From Neodontobutis hainanensis (lineage: Eukaryota; Chordata; Actinopteri; Gobiiformes; Odontobutidae), in assembly GCA_024349245.1 (NCBI GenBank), contig JALDNG010000006.1, positions 6,259,501 to 6,323,500 on the forward strand: a stretch of 64,000 nucleotides of DNA, in the 5' to 3' direction. Position numbers and translations under genes: made by a program. Shown here piece by piece: positions 27,259 to 41,374 of the stretch. The notes under the pieces are model-generated. The model did not search any database. It worked only from the letters and a program-made list of their open reading frames with translations, and had not been told where the DNA came from. Each line of letters opens with the position of its first letter. Positions within the stretch are counted from its first letter, which is position 1.

Positions 27259-30200
27259 CCCATGGCCCAACCAGTCAGGACATAAAGAACTTGGACACAA
27301 ACTTTTTGTTGTCTGCTCCTCCTTTTGTACATTCATCCTTCAGGACGCTGACATGAATGATTGAGGAAAAAAGTAGAGCATGCCAGGTACATGGCTATTA
27401 CAGGCAGTCTGGCTGGCAGAGGACCACACTCCCAACAGTTTGTATGGAAGAAGATGACACATGAATACAACCTGCTGCTGGACCACAACAAGGACTCTGA
27501 GCCATTTCACAGAAGATTGTTGGAGAAATCTTTCACATATAAAGTCCTGTCAAGAAATGTTTTGGTATTTTTTTTTTTTTCTTTAAAGCAGCCCTGCGTT
27601 ACATTTAGCCAGTAGCATTGTGTAGCTTTTAACCCAAAAATAAATATTATTTTTATTTAATGGTTAAAATTGGGAGACTTATACCAATTCTAATGGAATC
27701 GGAAGAATCCTCTGACACAGATCCCTCAGCACAAATGGGCCAATACACTGGACCCTAGCGGAGTCCTATTTGTACAATGACCCTAGTATAGATAACTATT
27801 TTCAGACTTTTTTTTTTTTTCTCCCTCCAAAAACTTTAGTTTCTACTTGAACACAAGCATCTGTAAAATGATGCTGCTGTCATAACACAGATAGTCTGTA
27901 GAGTGTTTTTGCTCTCGACTGGCAAAAAGTGACACAGGGTTGCATTAACTCACTTTTTCCTCTGCCCCTGCTGCAACCATATCAATTAGTTTGCTTGTGT
28001 AATTGTATGACTCTATGGCTGTCAACAATGTAGCGTGTATGTATGAGCATATAGAGTATAGACATGTTTGAATTTTTGTCAGGTCTCCGTTTGCAGAACT
28101 GATGCTCATACTCAGACACAGTTATGCATCAAAATCAGTGCTTCTCAAAAAGTGATAAGTTGGATTTATATTTCCTATAAAAGGGCTGCCTTTTCTCTAA
28201 TGTAAATAGTCTAAAGGAATATCTAGATATAAAAATATATCCTAGTGCATTGCCTGTAAATGTTTTCTGCACTTGGTCACTAGTGTAAATGCGAATATGT
28301 GTAGTTTGATTACCATGACAATTTTTTTTTTTTTTTACCTCAACTTCCTAGGCTGGGGCCATTGCACCTTTTTGTTACTACTATTGTTTAAATTAAGCTT
28401 AGCCCTTTTCACCCTTTGCTCTATACACTCAACACTAACTGGTGCTATTTTAGGATTCAGGATTCAACTATTTGTCTGTGTTGTCTCTAAATTAGGCCAT
28501 CCTCTGTTCATCCTCCACTATATTGCTATTTAGATGTTACTTGATTATGCATTAAAATGCAAAAACTGAACTAAATCCCTTGTTTGGACATATTAAGGAT
28601 GGTTATATGCCAGTTCATAAATGTGTGATTGGACTGACATTGGAAGTCATTTTCTATCTATAATTTGGTCTAACACCATCAAATGTGGCTTGGTCATGTT
28701 ATTCCTGGCTCAGGTTTACTATAAACCGCTCACTATTTCAAGAAAAGTGCCAAACAATGACTAACTTTAATTTATTTTTTTTTTGCATTTTTAAACATTT
28801 GACCAATCCTCATTATTGAATATGGGTGTAGGGAATCATAAGTTACATATGTATTGCTGAGAAGTTAGCATTAGATTCTTTAGTGCTGTCTAATTGGAGT
28901 CTGATGATGAAGCACCAAGGGCTTTGCTGACCAACTCAGGCAATGTTGTTACGCGTCTATTGTCCAAGAAAGGAAACCAGATCAGCAGATGCTGAATGTT
29001 TCCCTGGTTGTGTTGGATTTCAGGCTGGCTTATGTATAGCTTTGGGGCCTGAATTTACACAAGTCAACAGTGTGCAGCAATAGTGGGCAACAGACTGCGA
29101 AAGGCTATGTATTGGTTGTCTAGTTCACTTAATGTAGTATGAGTTGTTTTGTCCACTGATGTTTGCACAAAAGTTGAAATTATGACTAAGCTCTCATTGC
29201 ACTTAACCAAACTATTTGATACATATTGTAATTTGTACATATGTTTAAATTTAAACTCATGGCATTTAGATATTGCAATAAGAGTAATTTTTTTTCTGTC
29301 AAACGTCAATATTTGTGTTGTCTCTTAAAAAGCCAAGGCATTTCAAACATCAATATTTGTGTTGTCTCTTAAAAAGCCAAGGCATGTCTGTCAAATTACA
29401 ATGTTGCATTTCTCATCCCAACAGGCTTTTACATTTTTATTTTTTTTTATAAAGGCATGTTGCTTTGGGTAACTTAATTTGCCTCTATAAAACAAGTCAA
29501 ATTCCCACATGTTATAGGACTTGTGTACTCTACTTGCACATGATCCCATATGTCAAATTAGTTTCAGTCCTCCAAAGCTATTCCTAATACGGAGCTCTTT
29601 GACATTTTCCTTGAAATCTAGTCAGTGTGTAAGTGTTTAGACTTTGAGCTTGCTACAGGTTGATTGCATGACCATATGTACTTAGTACTTATGACCTTTT
29701 TCCCTTTTACATCACACAAGAGTTGTGTAAAACTGAACAAAACTGCAAATGTGGCATTTTATAATCATGTTTTTATTTTTTTGGAAAATTCATTTGTTAA
29801 ATGTTTTAACTTATTTCTGTTGTGATGCATTTTGTCTGCTACTATAGTTACAGCACAAATCACGCAGGCGTAATTATGTGCTATAGTCATGTTTTATTTG
29901 TGTATAGTTTGTCTTGTTTATGTATATTCATTACCACTACACTACTTATGAGTCAAGATGGAGTAAAAGATAAATTAAAAAAAATTCTGAAAACGTGATT
30001 CTGCAAAAGGGATGGGTTTATACACATTGTTATCTAACCAATGTCATGTTTTGCCACTACTCTCACCGAAGTGCTTGTTCAAAGAGAGCAGATGGAGGAA
30101 TGAACAGACTGCCACTCTGTCTGAAAGCAAATCTTTTTGAATTCGATGTCAGTGTTAGCCAAACAACCACTCTGCTTCTTCTACATTTCTCATTGTGTGT

Positions 30201-30372
30201 CTGATATGAGGTTATTTGACTTTTATAACCTGTGGATTGATACTGGAAGTACATGATATCTTTAGGTGTCAAAACAGTATCGTTCCACATTTGCTCATAT
30301 TTTGATTAAAGACATTTTACGTACATCTTGCGTCTTTTCGTGTGGTGCAGTTGTACCCATTTCAAAAATAAA
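27259..30372 (+). other. KLHL28 3' UTR
   Basis: About 3.1 kb without coding sequence runs to an AATAAA at 30367-30372. Earlier AATAAA-type signals occur (for example near 27640), so shorter isoforms are possible. It contains a 44-base tandem duplication near 29301-29385. The extent as one UTR is inferred. Confidence 0.5.
29301..29385. repeat. Tandem duplication, 44-base period
   Basis: Two 41-base copies (29301-29341 and 29345-29385) differ by one base. Each contains AATATTTGTGTTGTCTCTTA followed by AAAAGCCAAGGCAT. This is a recent local duplication in the KLHL28 3' UTR. Confidence 0.95.
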
Positions 30373-31062
30373 TGCCTGCCTTAAAAGGTACTGTCTGTTT
30401 ATTTGTATTTAATAAAAAAAAAAAACGAATGTAATTTTTTATTTTGTATTTGAAACGGCAAATGCATAAAAAAGAATAACTGAAAACTACACTAGCTGAA
30501 CTGAGTGCCACAAACTGATGAGTTAGAAAAAAAAAAAAAAAAATTGCCTACTCATTACAATTGCTCAACTCAACTGCTTAATTCAATGAATTTGTTTAAC
30601 ATTCTTACATTGTCTGCTACCTATTTACATAGTACAATACCAAGTGAGCCTGAAATAGCCATTTAGTTTCTCTGACAAATTCAGTATAAATAAAAAAAGC
30701 ACCATTTATTTAAGGAAATATTTGATATGCATATTCAGAATATGTGTACCATGCCACATGGTCACACTATGTACATTTATTATTTTTCAACTTGAATTTT
30801 GTATAGTTGCCTTTAATCATTAATATAATCAAAATGACATTTCAAATAAGAACTATTATAGTCCATTATATTCTTGGATTCCAAGCACACTCCAGAAAGC
30901 GGATTTGTAAATTCTGTTGCAGCCATACAGAAATATATGGAATTTTTCACCATTTAAGACAAAGCATGGATAAAAAGCAGTAAACATGAACATTGGCATA
31001 TGATAACAATAACAGAAATGGAATAGACAATTTTTTTTTACAAAAACAGGAGATTTACTTGT

Positions 31063-32978
31063 TTACTTGGAGCGGACGTACACCAGTGAGGACAACAGCA
31101 GAAGCTCCGGAGGCTTGTGTAACAAGACTAGATTGTCACTCCTCAACCCATCATAGTGCAACCAGAAGCCATCAATCTGGAAGGCTGCAGAGTAGTGATG
31201 CTCGTCTTTGTTAAAAAGTGTGGCACCCTCTAGTAAATACCTTAGAAACAAAAAATATATTAGAATATTGTTAGTGTTGCTTTTGGGGAATGTAGAAGAA
31301 TGCATTTAATGAAGATGATACCAGAAGATATCAATATCTAGGTTAATAATAACTAAAACAACACAGTTAACAGAAATACAAAAAGGGAAAGAAATTGCGG
31401 GATGACATGATGCATTATACTGTGTAGTATGTGCTGAACCATGAAGTAAACCTGGCTGTACAATTTCTTGACTTATCCCTATAAAATAAACAATAACACA
31501 ATTTACATTATGATCTGTGGTGAGGCATCATAGAATGTGCATTTGTGCTTTCAAGTTGAAGCATGCCAATGTCAAGTGAAATCCCAATACCTGTGCTGGC
31601 AGAGAGCGAGGTGGTAAGGAACATGTGACAGGGCCTCTGACCTCCACTTCTGCATGTTTAAAATGACAAAGGGTGGGGGTCCATAGCAAAAAACTCTTTG
31701 AGAAAACTCTCTTAGGCCACCACACCTGTCAAGTGAAATTTTTTCAATGAGATTCCCAATGACCATGATGAAAGTAATGTAAAAGCATGTTGTCTCACCC
31801 CAACTCTGTGCAAAGTAGATGTTTGGGGAAGAAAAACTCATCTACAGCAGATTGAATGGGGTCCCTGTGGGGAAGCTCATAGGGTGGGCTAAATAGAAAA
31901 AAGAAAAAAGATTTAATTTAACTGTAGAAAAATGTAGGTCATATATGCAATGTAAAATAATTAAATCAAAATTGTCCCTAAGTACTATTTCAGGTCAAAG
32001 CTTGCCTGCACTGATTCAAAGACATTAGCAGTGTTTTCTTTTAAAAATATTAACAGACAGAGATTTGTGCTGTGAGCTGTAACCTTTGTTGATAATTTCA
32101 CAAATATAATTAAATATTATTTTGTGACACGCAGGGATATTTTCCTTTGTGGACAATTTACCTAATGTTAATAGTGGTCTTGATAAGCTCCTGGAAGCGA
32201 GCTGGACAACTCCAGTTGGTGCAGAGACTCTCTTGCATGGTGGACATCAGATTCTCCAAGTTTTCGGTAAAGTTCTCATGTTCATTGCCAAACAGGTCAA
32301 TCTCTAGGGCAGCTTTGTGGATTTCTGAGCGATACTGCTTTTTAGACATCCTCTCCCATATCCAGAGCATCTTAACTGTTGTGTAGTCACAGCAGTCCAT
32401 CAGGTAGAGAAAGTGGTTTACAAACTGTTTGCCCAGAAAGACAGACAGCTCTCTAGAAAACCCTTGGTTGTCCCGCAGAATTACATAAAGTATCATCAGG
32501 AAGCCATCGATGGTGCATGTGTTTTTAAGGCTTATCTGGACATACAAAGGAATGCTGGACATTGCCTTCCGCCCCGCCTTAATTGTATAGACACCACCCC
32601 AAGGGAGCACAGGCCTCCAGAAGCCGCGGTCCTCCTCGTCATTATTGTTAATGGAGGCACGGATTTCTTCAAACAGTGTTTTAGACCTATGGATAGTCAA
32701 AATAATTAACAGCGGGTTGCGTACGTGTAAGAACTACGCTAATGGCTACTAAGGGGAAATAAGGTCGCTTTAGCTTGCGCAACACATAGGTTAAATGTTT
32801 TGATAGCACAAGCAGTGATGGTGAATAAAACTCAATTATTCACGTTTAGAAAACCGACAAGTCTATAAGCATTATTGGATATGTCGCCAAAATGTTACCT
32901 TTCAAAATGTAGGTTATTTTCACTAGAAATATACAGGAGCTCTTCATTGTCATTTAAACCATAGAATCTTTCCTCCAT
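31063..32978 (-). CDS. c14orf28: C14orf28 homolog (dopamine receptor-interacting protein 1)
   Basis: Five coding exons on the minus strand: 32978-32899, 32686-32162, 31888-31799, 31725-31591, 31240-31063. They give 335 residues. The product matches vertebrate C14orf28 (DRIP1): KTLFEEIRASI, RPVLPWGGVYTIKAGRKA, LKNTCTIDGFLM, LMSTMQESLCTNW and GLREFSQRVFC appear in order. The end is EGATLFNKDEHHYSAAFQI followed by PPELLLLSSLVYVRSK. The NTCTIDGFL stretch and the C-terminal HHYSA/HYDGL region recall ubiquitin-peptidase-like folds in related domesticated proteins, but no function is established. The start chosen adds about 25 residues (MEERFYGLNDNEELLYI) before the Met I remember as the human start. 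The order TOGARAM1-KLHL28-C14orf28 matches human chromosome 14. Confidence 0.93.
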
Positions 32979-33503
32979 TGCTTTTTGTGCTTCTTCATGC
33001 CTCACATCGAAGTTAACTATAGCCTATTAGATAAAATTCTACTTTCTAGCACTTTCTAAAGGAGCGCTCCTTGGCGTCACCATATGAAAACAACCCCGAC
33101 CTGGCGTCAACTCCATGGTCCACTATCACCACTCGTCGCAGTTTGTGTGACGTTGTTCTGAATTTGTTGCTGCCCTCTGCTGCTGTCTTTCGGAGTTACA
33201 TGTCTAACACAGCCGCCCTATATTATTGGCCGAGAGACCTGCCAATCAACGTTTATCACCGCCACTTGATGTGTCACGCCCACCACCCATCTAACGCTTG
33301 ACGCTATTCGTAAAAGTCCTTACACTAAATTTAGGCGTAGGAGTCGTATATCAAATCCCACATTACGAATATATACGCAATCATCACGAGTTGAATGAAC
33401 TTTTTTGGACGTGTTTTGAAACTCTCTCTTCTTCTTCTTCTGGGTTAAGCACTGTGCAAGAGAAACACTGGTGACCGTGTAGCCAGACGACAAGACAGAA
33501 AAG
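32979..33503. promoter_or_regulatory. Divergent promoter of C14orf28 and MTHFD1
   Basis: Only 525 bases separate the two start codons, which point away from each other. The interval is GC-richer than its surroundings and carries two CTGGCGTCA/TTGGCGTCA half-CRE-like motifs near 33071 and 33104. A CCAAT box read on the minus strand (ATTGG) lies near 33228. No TATA box is obvious. Shared regulation is inferred. Confidence 0.5.
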
Positions 33504-36500
33504 ATGCCAGCAAAAAACATAAGTGGGAAAGAGGTTTCTGCGTAAGTATTTTTTAAATCATTCACTAGCCCACGACGGTGCACGTGGGAGAGTTCAGTTT
33601 AATAGCATCTGTCGCTAACTCATAGAGTAGGTGTTTGCTACTCAACAGTTTAAGGAGTTTAAAAAGAAAATTTACAGCTAACCTGTTCATAGTCCTAACC
33701 GTGCATGTATTTTAGAGTTTCTCCTATGCTTGCACAGAAGTTTCTTGTCTGTTCAAGAAAACATGTACAAGTGCATAGCCACGTGAATGACTGACGCGAT
33801 TATTTAATGAGATGGGTATCAGTTCTATTTGTCAGACTTGTGTGTGCATTCTTATGAAGTTTGTTGTTTGTTGAAGATGTGCCACACTGACATGGGCCAC
33901 TGCAATTCCTGTATTATGTAATAAGCATTGGCTGTGTGAGGTGATCTTTGCCCTCCTAGTCCACTGACCTAAGATGGGCAATATACTAGTAGTATATTGT
34001 ATTAACTACAATAAACTGCAGTAAGTCAGCTGGCAAAACAATGATTTTATTACAAATACTGTATGATCTGATGATTTATTCAAAGCTGCACCTTTTCACC
34101 CATCCCCAACCTGTTATTTGACCAAATTTAGTATATTGAAGATAATTGACTGACTGCATGTGCCTGTCACAAGACAAGACATCCTGAACTTTGTTAACTC
34201 CCCCACCGTCCTCATTAGTTCATTGTCTATTTTTATTTTTTAAGAATAAAATGTTTGAAGCACATTTGTCTTTTAAATGTTTTGGCTTTCTTTTGAAGCA
34301 TGTAGAAATCCCTTGACAAGATCAAGATAATCTAATATTTTACAAAAATCTAAAAATAGTTTTCTTGACCCAAATGCTGAACTGTTCTGTATAATGAGCT
34401 AATCAGCAAACAAGAACAAAAACAAATGAACTTTGTAATGTTTAAATGTTTAAACCGTAAGCATTGTTGCTTGATGTAGCGTGATTGTTTTATCAGACCT
34501 TTGTTTAACTGTAGTATCTTCTGAGGCTTATCTCAGCCTCATATTGAAATCTTTTGCAATCTCAGTGTGAACCATTAACATTTCTAAAGATATTGTCAAG
34601 GGCTACAGATAAAATGACACTTAAAATGATTCAATCAAACCTGAAGTTCAAAGTTTGATGTATAATGTGATTAGCTCACTTAATATTTTTTTTCTTTTTA
34701 GGCAAGTGAAGGAATGCCTGAAAAGGGAGGTGGAAGAAATGAAGAATTGGGACCCTAACTTCAAACCCGGTTTGGTAGTTTTACAGGTAAATGTAAAAAG
34801 TTATACCCCAAAAAAAAAAAAAAAAAAAAACACATTACATTTTCTGTTAAAGAAATGTGCACTTATTAATATTATGTTTTTATGCAGGTTGGAGACCGTG
34901 AAGATTCAAATCTATACATCAGCATGAAGTTGAAGGCAGCAAATGAAGTAAATTAAATACAAAATATGGCCAGAGTTGACTTTTAAATTTATAATGGTTT
35001 TCTGTGTGCTCCGCACTCTAGTCTGACTTAATTAATTTTTTCTAATAGATTGGAATAAATGCCACTCATTTGAAACTTCCAAAGACGGCTACAGAGAAAG
35101 AGGTGACAATGACACAATTATACAGAGAAGATGGATAGGCATAAATAAATTAATGAATGATTTAGTTTGAGAATGAATGGTATCAATTTTTGTGATGAAC
35201 CTTTTTATTTATTTATTTTTTGGGATAAAAATGATCAGTGTCTTAAAGAGCACATAATAAATGGATGTTATAAAAATGATTTATGACTGCCATATCTTTC
35301 GTTGTGAAAATGTGTCTTCAGGTTCTTCATGCCATTAGAGAGGTGAATGAGAATTTGTCTATCCATGGTCTCATTGTCCAGCTTCCATTGGATTCCATTC
35401 ATAAAATTGACACGGAGAAGGTCACTAATGCTGTGTCACCACTAAAGGATGTAGATGGGTAAGCACACAGAGGCATTGTTTCTTCAGTCTTGTATTAATT
35501 GAACATATTCTACAGTGTATAATTACAGGGATTGAAATGTGTCGTGTGCTTTATTAGACTGACCAGCATAAATGCAGGAAAACTTGCTCGTGGGGACCTG
35601 CGTGACTGTTTTATTCCCTGCACACCAAATGGCTGCATGGAGTTGATCAAACAGACGGGTAAAGTCAACACCTAGACCAAAGTATCAGATGCACACTTCA
35701 TCTAATCAAAAAAAAAATATATATATATATATTATTCTTCCACCTCTCCACAGGTGTGTCTGTTGAAGGAAAGAGGGCTGTGGTGCTTGGCCGCAGTAAA
35801 ATTGTGGGTGCACCAATGCATGACCTACTGCTATGGAATCATGCCACCGTCACAACATGTCACTCAAAGACCGTTGATCTAGCTCATGAGGTCTTTGAAC
35901 TTATAAGAACAGAGCAAGCTTATTTATTAGGGAATACCTTTGTGTAAGTTTGTTTATTTTGTTCTAGGTGAGCAATGCAGACATCCTGGTTGTAGGCATT
36001 GGTAAACCAGAGATGGTCAAAGGAGAGTGGATTAAAAAAGGAGCAGTAGTCATCGACTGTGGCATCAATCATATTCCAGGTTTGCTTTGCTCTTCAAGAT
36101 TCTGGATTTACATTATTGCACATTAATTATTTTAATGTGCTTTTCAGATGAAACTAAGCCTAGTGGTAAGAGGTTGGTGGGGGATGTTGACTACACCTCG
36201 GCCAAGGAGAGGGCTGGCTTCATTACACCAGTACCTGGTGGCGTGGGACCCATGACTGTAGCCATGCTGATGGCGGTAAGAGTCCTACTCCTCTAAAATA
36301 TAGACAAATGGTGACACTGGACTATATTTATGGACAATGTTGAAAAAAATGCTGGCTAATTCCTAAATGTTTTTAAGGCTGTTTATTGCTGTTAACAGAA
36401 CACAGTTCAAAGTGCAAAGAGATTTATTGAGTGCAATTGTCCTGGAAAATGGAATATTTCTTACACTGATCTTAAACTCCAAAAGCCTGTGCCAAGGTAC

Positions 36501-39500
36501 GTCTTTCTTTTCTCTACGAAATGTTTGCTCCATTAATCTCTTTTAATTCAGTTTTTATTAATATATGTCTACTGCATCTTGTGTGTTTATCAACAGTGAC
36601 ATTGTGATTTCTCGCTCCTGTATACCAAAACCCATTGACCAACTAGCAAAAGAGGTGGGTCTGCTCGCAGATGAGGTGGAGCTCTATGGAAAGACTAAAG
36701 CCAAAATCCAGCTGTCAATAACCAAACGGCTGAATGCTCAGCCAGGTGGCAAATATGTGGTTGTCACTGGGTAGGCTCTTTTCTTCATCTCTTTCAGTGT
36801 AACATTTGAACCCAGGTTTAACAAGAAATTTATTTATATTTATTTATCCACTTAATGTGTTATGGTTATAATATTTAATTGTATTTCTTGGTGTATTATT
36901 TTTTTTTGAAGATAAAGTATTTAAAATGTGCATTACTTATTATAGTGTGTTTTCAGAAACGTATGATTATTATTATTATTATTATCATTATTATTATCAT
37001 TATTATTATCATTATTATTATTGTTATTATTTATCGTCATCATCATCACCATGATCATCTGGGTCTTTCTTCAGCATTACACCCACTCCTCTTGGAGAAG
37101 GAAAGAGCACCACCACTATTGGCCTTGTTCAGGCCCTGGGCGCCCACATGAACCTAAATGTATTTGCCTGTGTGCGACAGCCCTCTCAGGGTCCCACCTT
37201 TGGGATTAAAGGTGAGCCCTGGACAAAACTCTGGATGGTGACTTTACTTCTGTTATTGTAATACTTTCCTTTTGTCCATAGGGGGTGCTGCAGGAGGTGG
37301 TTACTCTCAAGTAATTCCCATGGAGGAGGTACTAGAAAGCTGCAGTTTTGACAGTTTAGTTTTAACAAATTATGTCTAAAACAATTTTTACATAATCCAA
37401 ATAACTTTGTTAACTTTAGTTCAACCTCCATCTCACTGGAGATATTCATGCCATCACAGCTGCCAATAACTTGGTGGCTGCAGCAATTGACGCTCGCATA
37501 TTCCATGAGGCTACCCAAACGGATAAAGTGAGTTCTTACATAAAAGACCCTTTGTATTTTAAAATGTCAATATAAAAATTGTTACCACTGTTTGTATGTA
37601 TCTTTAGGCTTTCTACAACCGCTTGGTCCACCTCAGTGGAGGAAAGAAGACGTTTTCAGACATCCAGATTAAGAGACTAAAGGTTAAAGATTACATGGAA
37701 CACTAAGTGGCCTAATTTACCCTCTACTGCGTACATGTCAAAGTCATTTAACATTCATTCATAACTCTTTTATCATTCTTTTTTCAGAAACTTGGCATTA
37801 ACAAGACGGATCCATGCTCTCTTACTGATGAGGAGATCACCCGCTTTGCTCGCTTAGATATTGACCCATGCTCTGTCACCTGGCAGAGAGGTATGGCCAT
37901 CTGATGCTTTGATGTATTATAGCCTTAGAGCTATATAGCAGTATTTAACCTTATACTATAAGGTTGGACAAAACTTGCTGTTCATTTGTTAGACATCAAT
38001 TACTGTGTGAAATTACAGTGTTGGATACAAATGATCGCTTCCTGAGGAAGATCACTATTGGACAGTCTTCAACAGAAAAGGGATTCACAAGAGAGGTAAA
38101 CTTCTTATTTTAGACCCTTCTAGTGGCAGTATTAAAATACAAAGAGAAAGTACTTACATATTAACATATATGTAATACTGCCTTTGTTTTTACATTTAGG
38201 CCCAATTTGACATCACTGTGGCCAGTGAAATCATGGCAGTGCTCGCCTTGACTAGTAGCATGGAGGACATGCGCAAGCGTCTGTCCAAAATGGTTGTAGC
38301 CACCAGCCGAAATGGAGAACCCATAACCACCGAGGACCTGGTAGGTTTTGCTGTTTTACATCTTCAAGTTAAAATAATTGACTTTGTAGCAACACAACAG
38401 AGTGTTTTGGGTTGTGGCATGCTTACATTTTTTTTTCTTAAAAGGGAGTGAGTGGTGCTCTAACTGTGCTCATGAAAGACGCAATAAAGCCAAACTTGAT
38501 GCAGACTTTAGAGGTGGGTACAGTTTACAATATGTTATGACATGGCTTTTTGAGTAGTGTTTTGTTTTTTTGTGACACAAAAATTATTGTTAACTATAGG
38601 GAACACCTGTGTTTGTTCACGCTGGACCCTTTGCAAATATTGCCCATGGTAACTCCTCAATACTGGCAGATAAAATAGCCTTGAAGCTTGTGGGCCCTGA
38701 GGGATTTGTAGGTAGGTTTATGTGTTCATAAATATTCTGTGGTTATAGGAACAATTTTTTTTTTTATTAATTCTATTTTTATTCTCTACAGTGACAGAGG
38801 CTGGCTTTGGTGCAGACATTGGCATGGAGAAGTTCTTTAACATCAAATGCCGGTACTCGGACTTAAGGCCTCATGTGGTGGTGCTTGTAGCTACTGTCCG
38901 AGCTCTGAAGATGCATGGAGGAGGACCCACAGTAGGTTTAAAGCACAGTTGTTTACAAATTAAATGCATTTTGGTTAGTGTGACAACGGCACAATCACCG
39001 CATATTCGCATGCAGACTGTGGAGACGGTAAATACATTTAAATGATGATACCCTTTATTTATTACTATTTTGTTTAAAACGTTTTAATTTTAATAGAGAT
39101 TCACAGTTCACTTCTTTAAGTTTTTTAAATTCAGGTATTTTGCTTCTAAAATGTAATTTTTGTTTAGGTCACTGCTGGGATGCCACTGCCTAAGGAATAT
39201 GTAGAGGAGGTAATGCATCCATTTTATTTTATTGTATTTTAATTATTCTTAGTCTCCTGTCTAGAGCAATCAAATTAAAGCCTCAATATGAACAAATTAA
39301 ACGTTTGTTTGTTTGGATGTAGAACTTGGAGCTATTGGAGAATGGCTGCAGTAACTTGAGGAAACAGATAGAAAACGCCATGCTCTTTGGTGTTCCTGTG
39401 GTGGTGGCTGTTAATGCATTCAAGTAAGTAATTAAGGTTAAAAAATAAATAAATAAATAAATAAAAAGTGGACAACCTACATATGCATATTACCAAAAGC

Positions 39501-40649
39501 TGTCTTGTACTTGTTCCTACTGCAGGATGGACACTGATGCTGAGTTAGACCTGGTTTGCAAGTTGGCCAAATCTGCAGGTGCCTTTGATGCAGTGCGTTG
39601 CACCCACTGGGCCGACGGTGGAGCTGGAGCTTTGGCCCTTGGTCAGGCTGTCCAGAGGGCCTCTATGGCACCCAGTAACTTCAAGTTCCTGTATGACCTA
39701 GAAGTAAGGGCTCAAACTTGATTCCTGCGGCCCCTTCTAACTTATGAAATAATTTGTCATGTGGTAGTTTCTTCAGTTTTTTAATATACTGAACTTTTAT
39801 CTACTATACTAATGTGAATTTTTTTTTTTTTTTTGTAGTTGTCTATTACTGACAAGATTCGAACCATTGCCCAGAAGATTTATGGAGCAGATGACATTGA
39901 ACTTCTTCCTGAGGCCCAACACAAGGTGGAGCTCTACACTAAACAGGTCAGCCCTTGATTCTGTCTCTTCCTCTTTTTGTGTCTGTGACCGTGTTTAGTT
40001 GTCAGTAGAGATCATCCTAACTAGGTGTGGAATATTTTGTGTTAAAAAAAAAAAATTCTTATTAATGGGTGCGCTACTCCCTCCAGGGTTTTGGCAATCT
40101 GCCAATTTGCATGGCGAAGACCCACCTGTCTCTCTCTCATGAGGCAGACAAGAAGGGTGTGCCCACAGGCTTTATTCTGCCAATCCGAGACATCCGAGCC
40201 AGTGTGGGTGCAGGCTTTCTTTTCCCACTGGTTGGCACGGTAAGAGTCATTGTCTGTTATTTCCAACACCTTTGCATTAAACAAAAACAGTAAAGAACTA
40301 TGTGCTGGAGGCAATATTGTATGACTTGCTGCACAATTAAAAATTGTCTGCCTTTAGAAAACAACTTCCTCAATTTATTTGCAAACAATAAATGAACAAA
40401 TAACTGTTCTTTGGTACAATTAATTTGTTTTTAAAAGAGCAAACTACTAACTTTTGCTAGTAACATTACTATTAAAGTATTAAAGTTTTTTTTTTCTTTT
40501 TTTTTAAATTAAATTTTAAGTCCCCTGATGAGTAAGTATTTTGTTTTTGTTCCACATAGATGCCAACTATCCCGGGCCTTCCCACCAGACCTTGTTTTTA
40601 TGACATTGACCTGGATCCCGAGACTGAGCAAGTCAATGGGCTTTTCTAA
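33504..40649 (+). CDS. mthfd1: C-1-tetrahydrofolate synthase, cytoplasmic
   Basis: Twenty-seven coding exons: 33504-33541, 34702-34786, 34888-34947, 35049-35102, 35322-35458, 35558-35658, 35754-35890, 35968-36079, 36148-36275, 36399-36496, 36597-36770, 37075-37211, 37282-37328, 37420-37527, 37608-37682, 37788-37890, 38019-38095, 38200-38340, 38445-38513, 38600-38711, 38792-38931, 39168-39209, 39323-39423, 39526-39703, 39839-39946, 40087-40239, 40560-40649. They give 934 residues (human 935). This trifunctional enzyme interconverts 5,10-methylene-, 5,10-methenyl- and 10-formyl-THF and ligates formate to THF using ATP. The dehydrogenase/cyclohydrolase half (about 1-300) has the catalytic Tyr51/Lys55 pair in YISMK and the signatures VQLPLDS, GRSKIVGAPM and TPVPGGVGPMT. 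The synthetase half has the P-loop TPLGEGKSTTTIG and ends PETEQVNGLF. There is no mitochondrial presequence, which fits the cytosolic form. All frames and splice phases are intact. Confidence 0.98.
36965..37045. repeat. (ATT)n/(CAT)n microsatellite
   Basis: A trinucleotide tract of mixed ATT and CAT units sits in MTHFD1 intron 11, ending about 30 bases before the exon 12 acceptor. Confidence 0.9.
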
Positions 40650-41266
40650 AGCAGTGGTAAGATGAATTGGATTTTTGTTGCACAACAAAATCCTGATATG
40701 ATTTGAAAGCACAATTGATCATAAAAGATCTCGGTTCTTTTCTGTATAAAAGTGGGTCAGAATAAATAACAAAACTAAACTGTGACGATTGAATCCATTT
40801 TAGAAGTGCTCCTTATTGCTGCCATTGCTCTCAAGACATTAATGCCTGCATATAGCTCTGAAAACTGTTTACTAGTACTAGCTTTTAGACAAACACAATT
40901 AGTGTATCTTTATGCTGAAGTTGTCTATTCAGCACATCAAAATGTGACCATAACATTAAATTTACATGTGTAATAATTAAAAAAAAAAATTGTGAATTGC
41001 CTAATAAGATGTTTTTTTTTTATTATTATTATTTTTTTATTATTGTACATTTTCTTTTCTGTTAACGTAATCAAAAATGTGCACTCTAGTGTAAACAGAT
41101 TGTCATTGTGTGCAGTCTGCTCTAACTTAGGGTTTCATTTATTTTGCGTTATGCAAAACCTGATGTACTTAATACTAATAACTCTATACTAATATATATA
41201 TATATCTCATTCATCAAAATGTAGTGGTTATGAATAGTAATATGTTACTGACTTCATCGTTCATTG

Positions 41267-41310
41267 AATAAACAGTACAACAATATGACATATTTCAAAG
41301 GACATTTATT
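41267..41310. other. Facing polyA signals of MTHFD1 and the small His-rich gene
   Basis: Plus-strand AATAAA at 41267-41272 (an MTHFD1 distal signal; an earlier one lies at 40761-40766) faces the minus-strand AATAAA read as TTTATT at 41305-41310. The two 3' ends are therefore less than 50 bases apart or overlap. Confidence 0.6.
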
Positions 41311-41374
41311 TGATTTTTGACAATTAAAATTTCAAACATGGTCATTGGCAGATAATGCAGCATCTTGATCAGTC

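Noticed and set aside
28900..28940. C/D-box snoRNA-like TGATGA...CTGA
   Set aside because: The boxes are too close (about 30 bases), lack a terminal stem, and lie in a UTR, not an intron.
32413..32709. 98-codon plus-strand frame
   Set aside because: Antisense shadow of C14orf28 exon 2.
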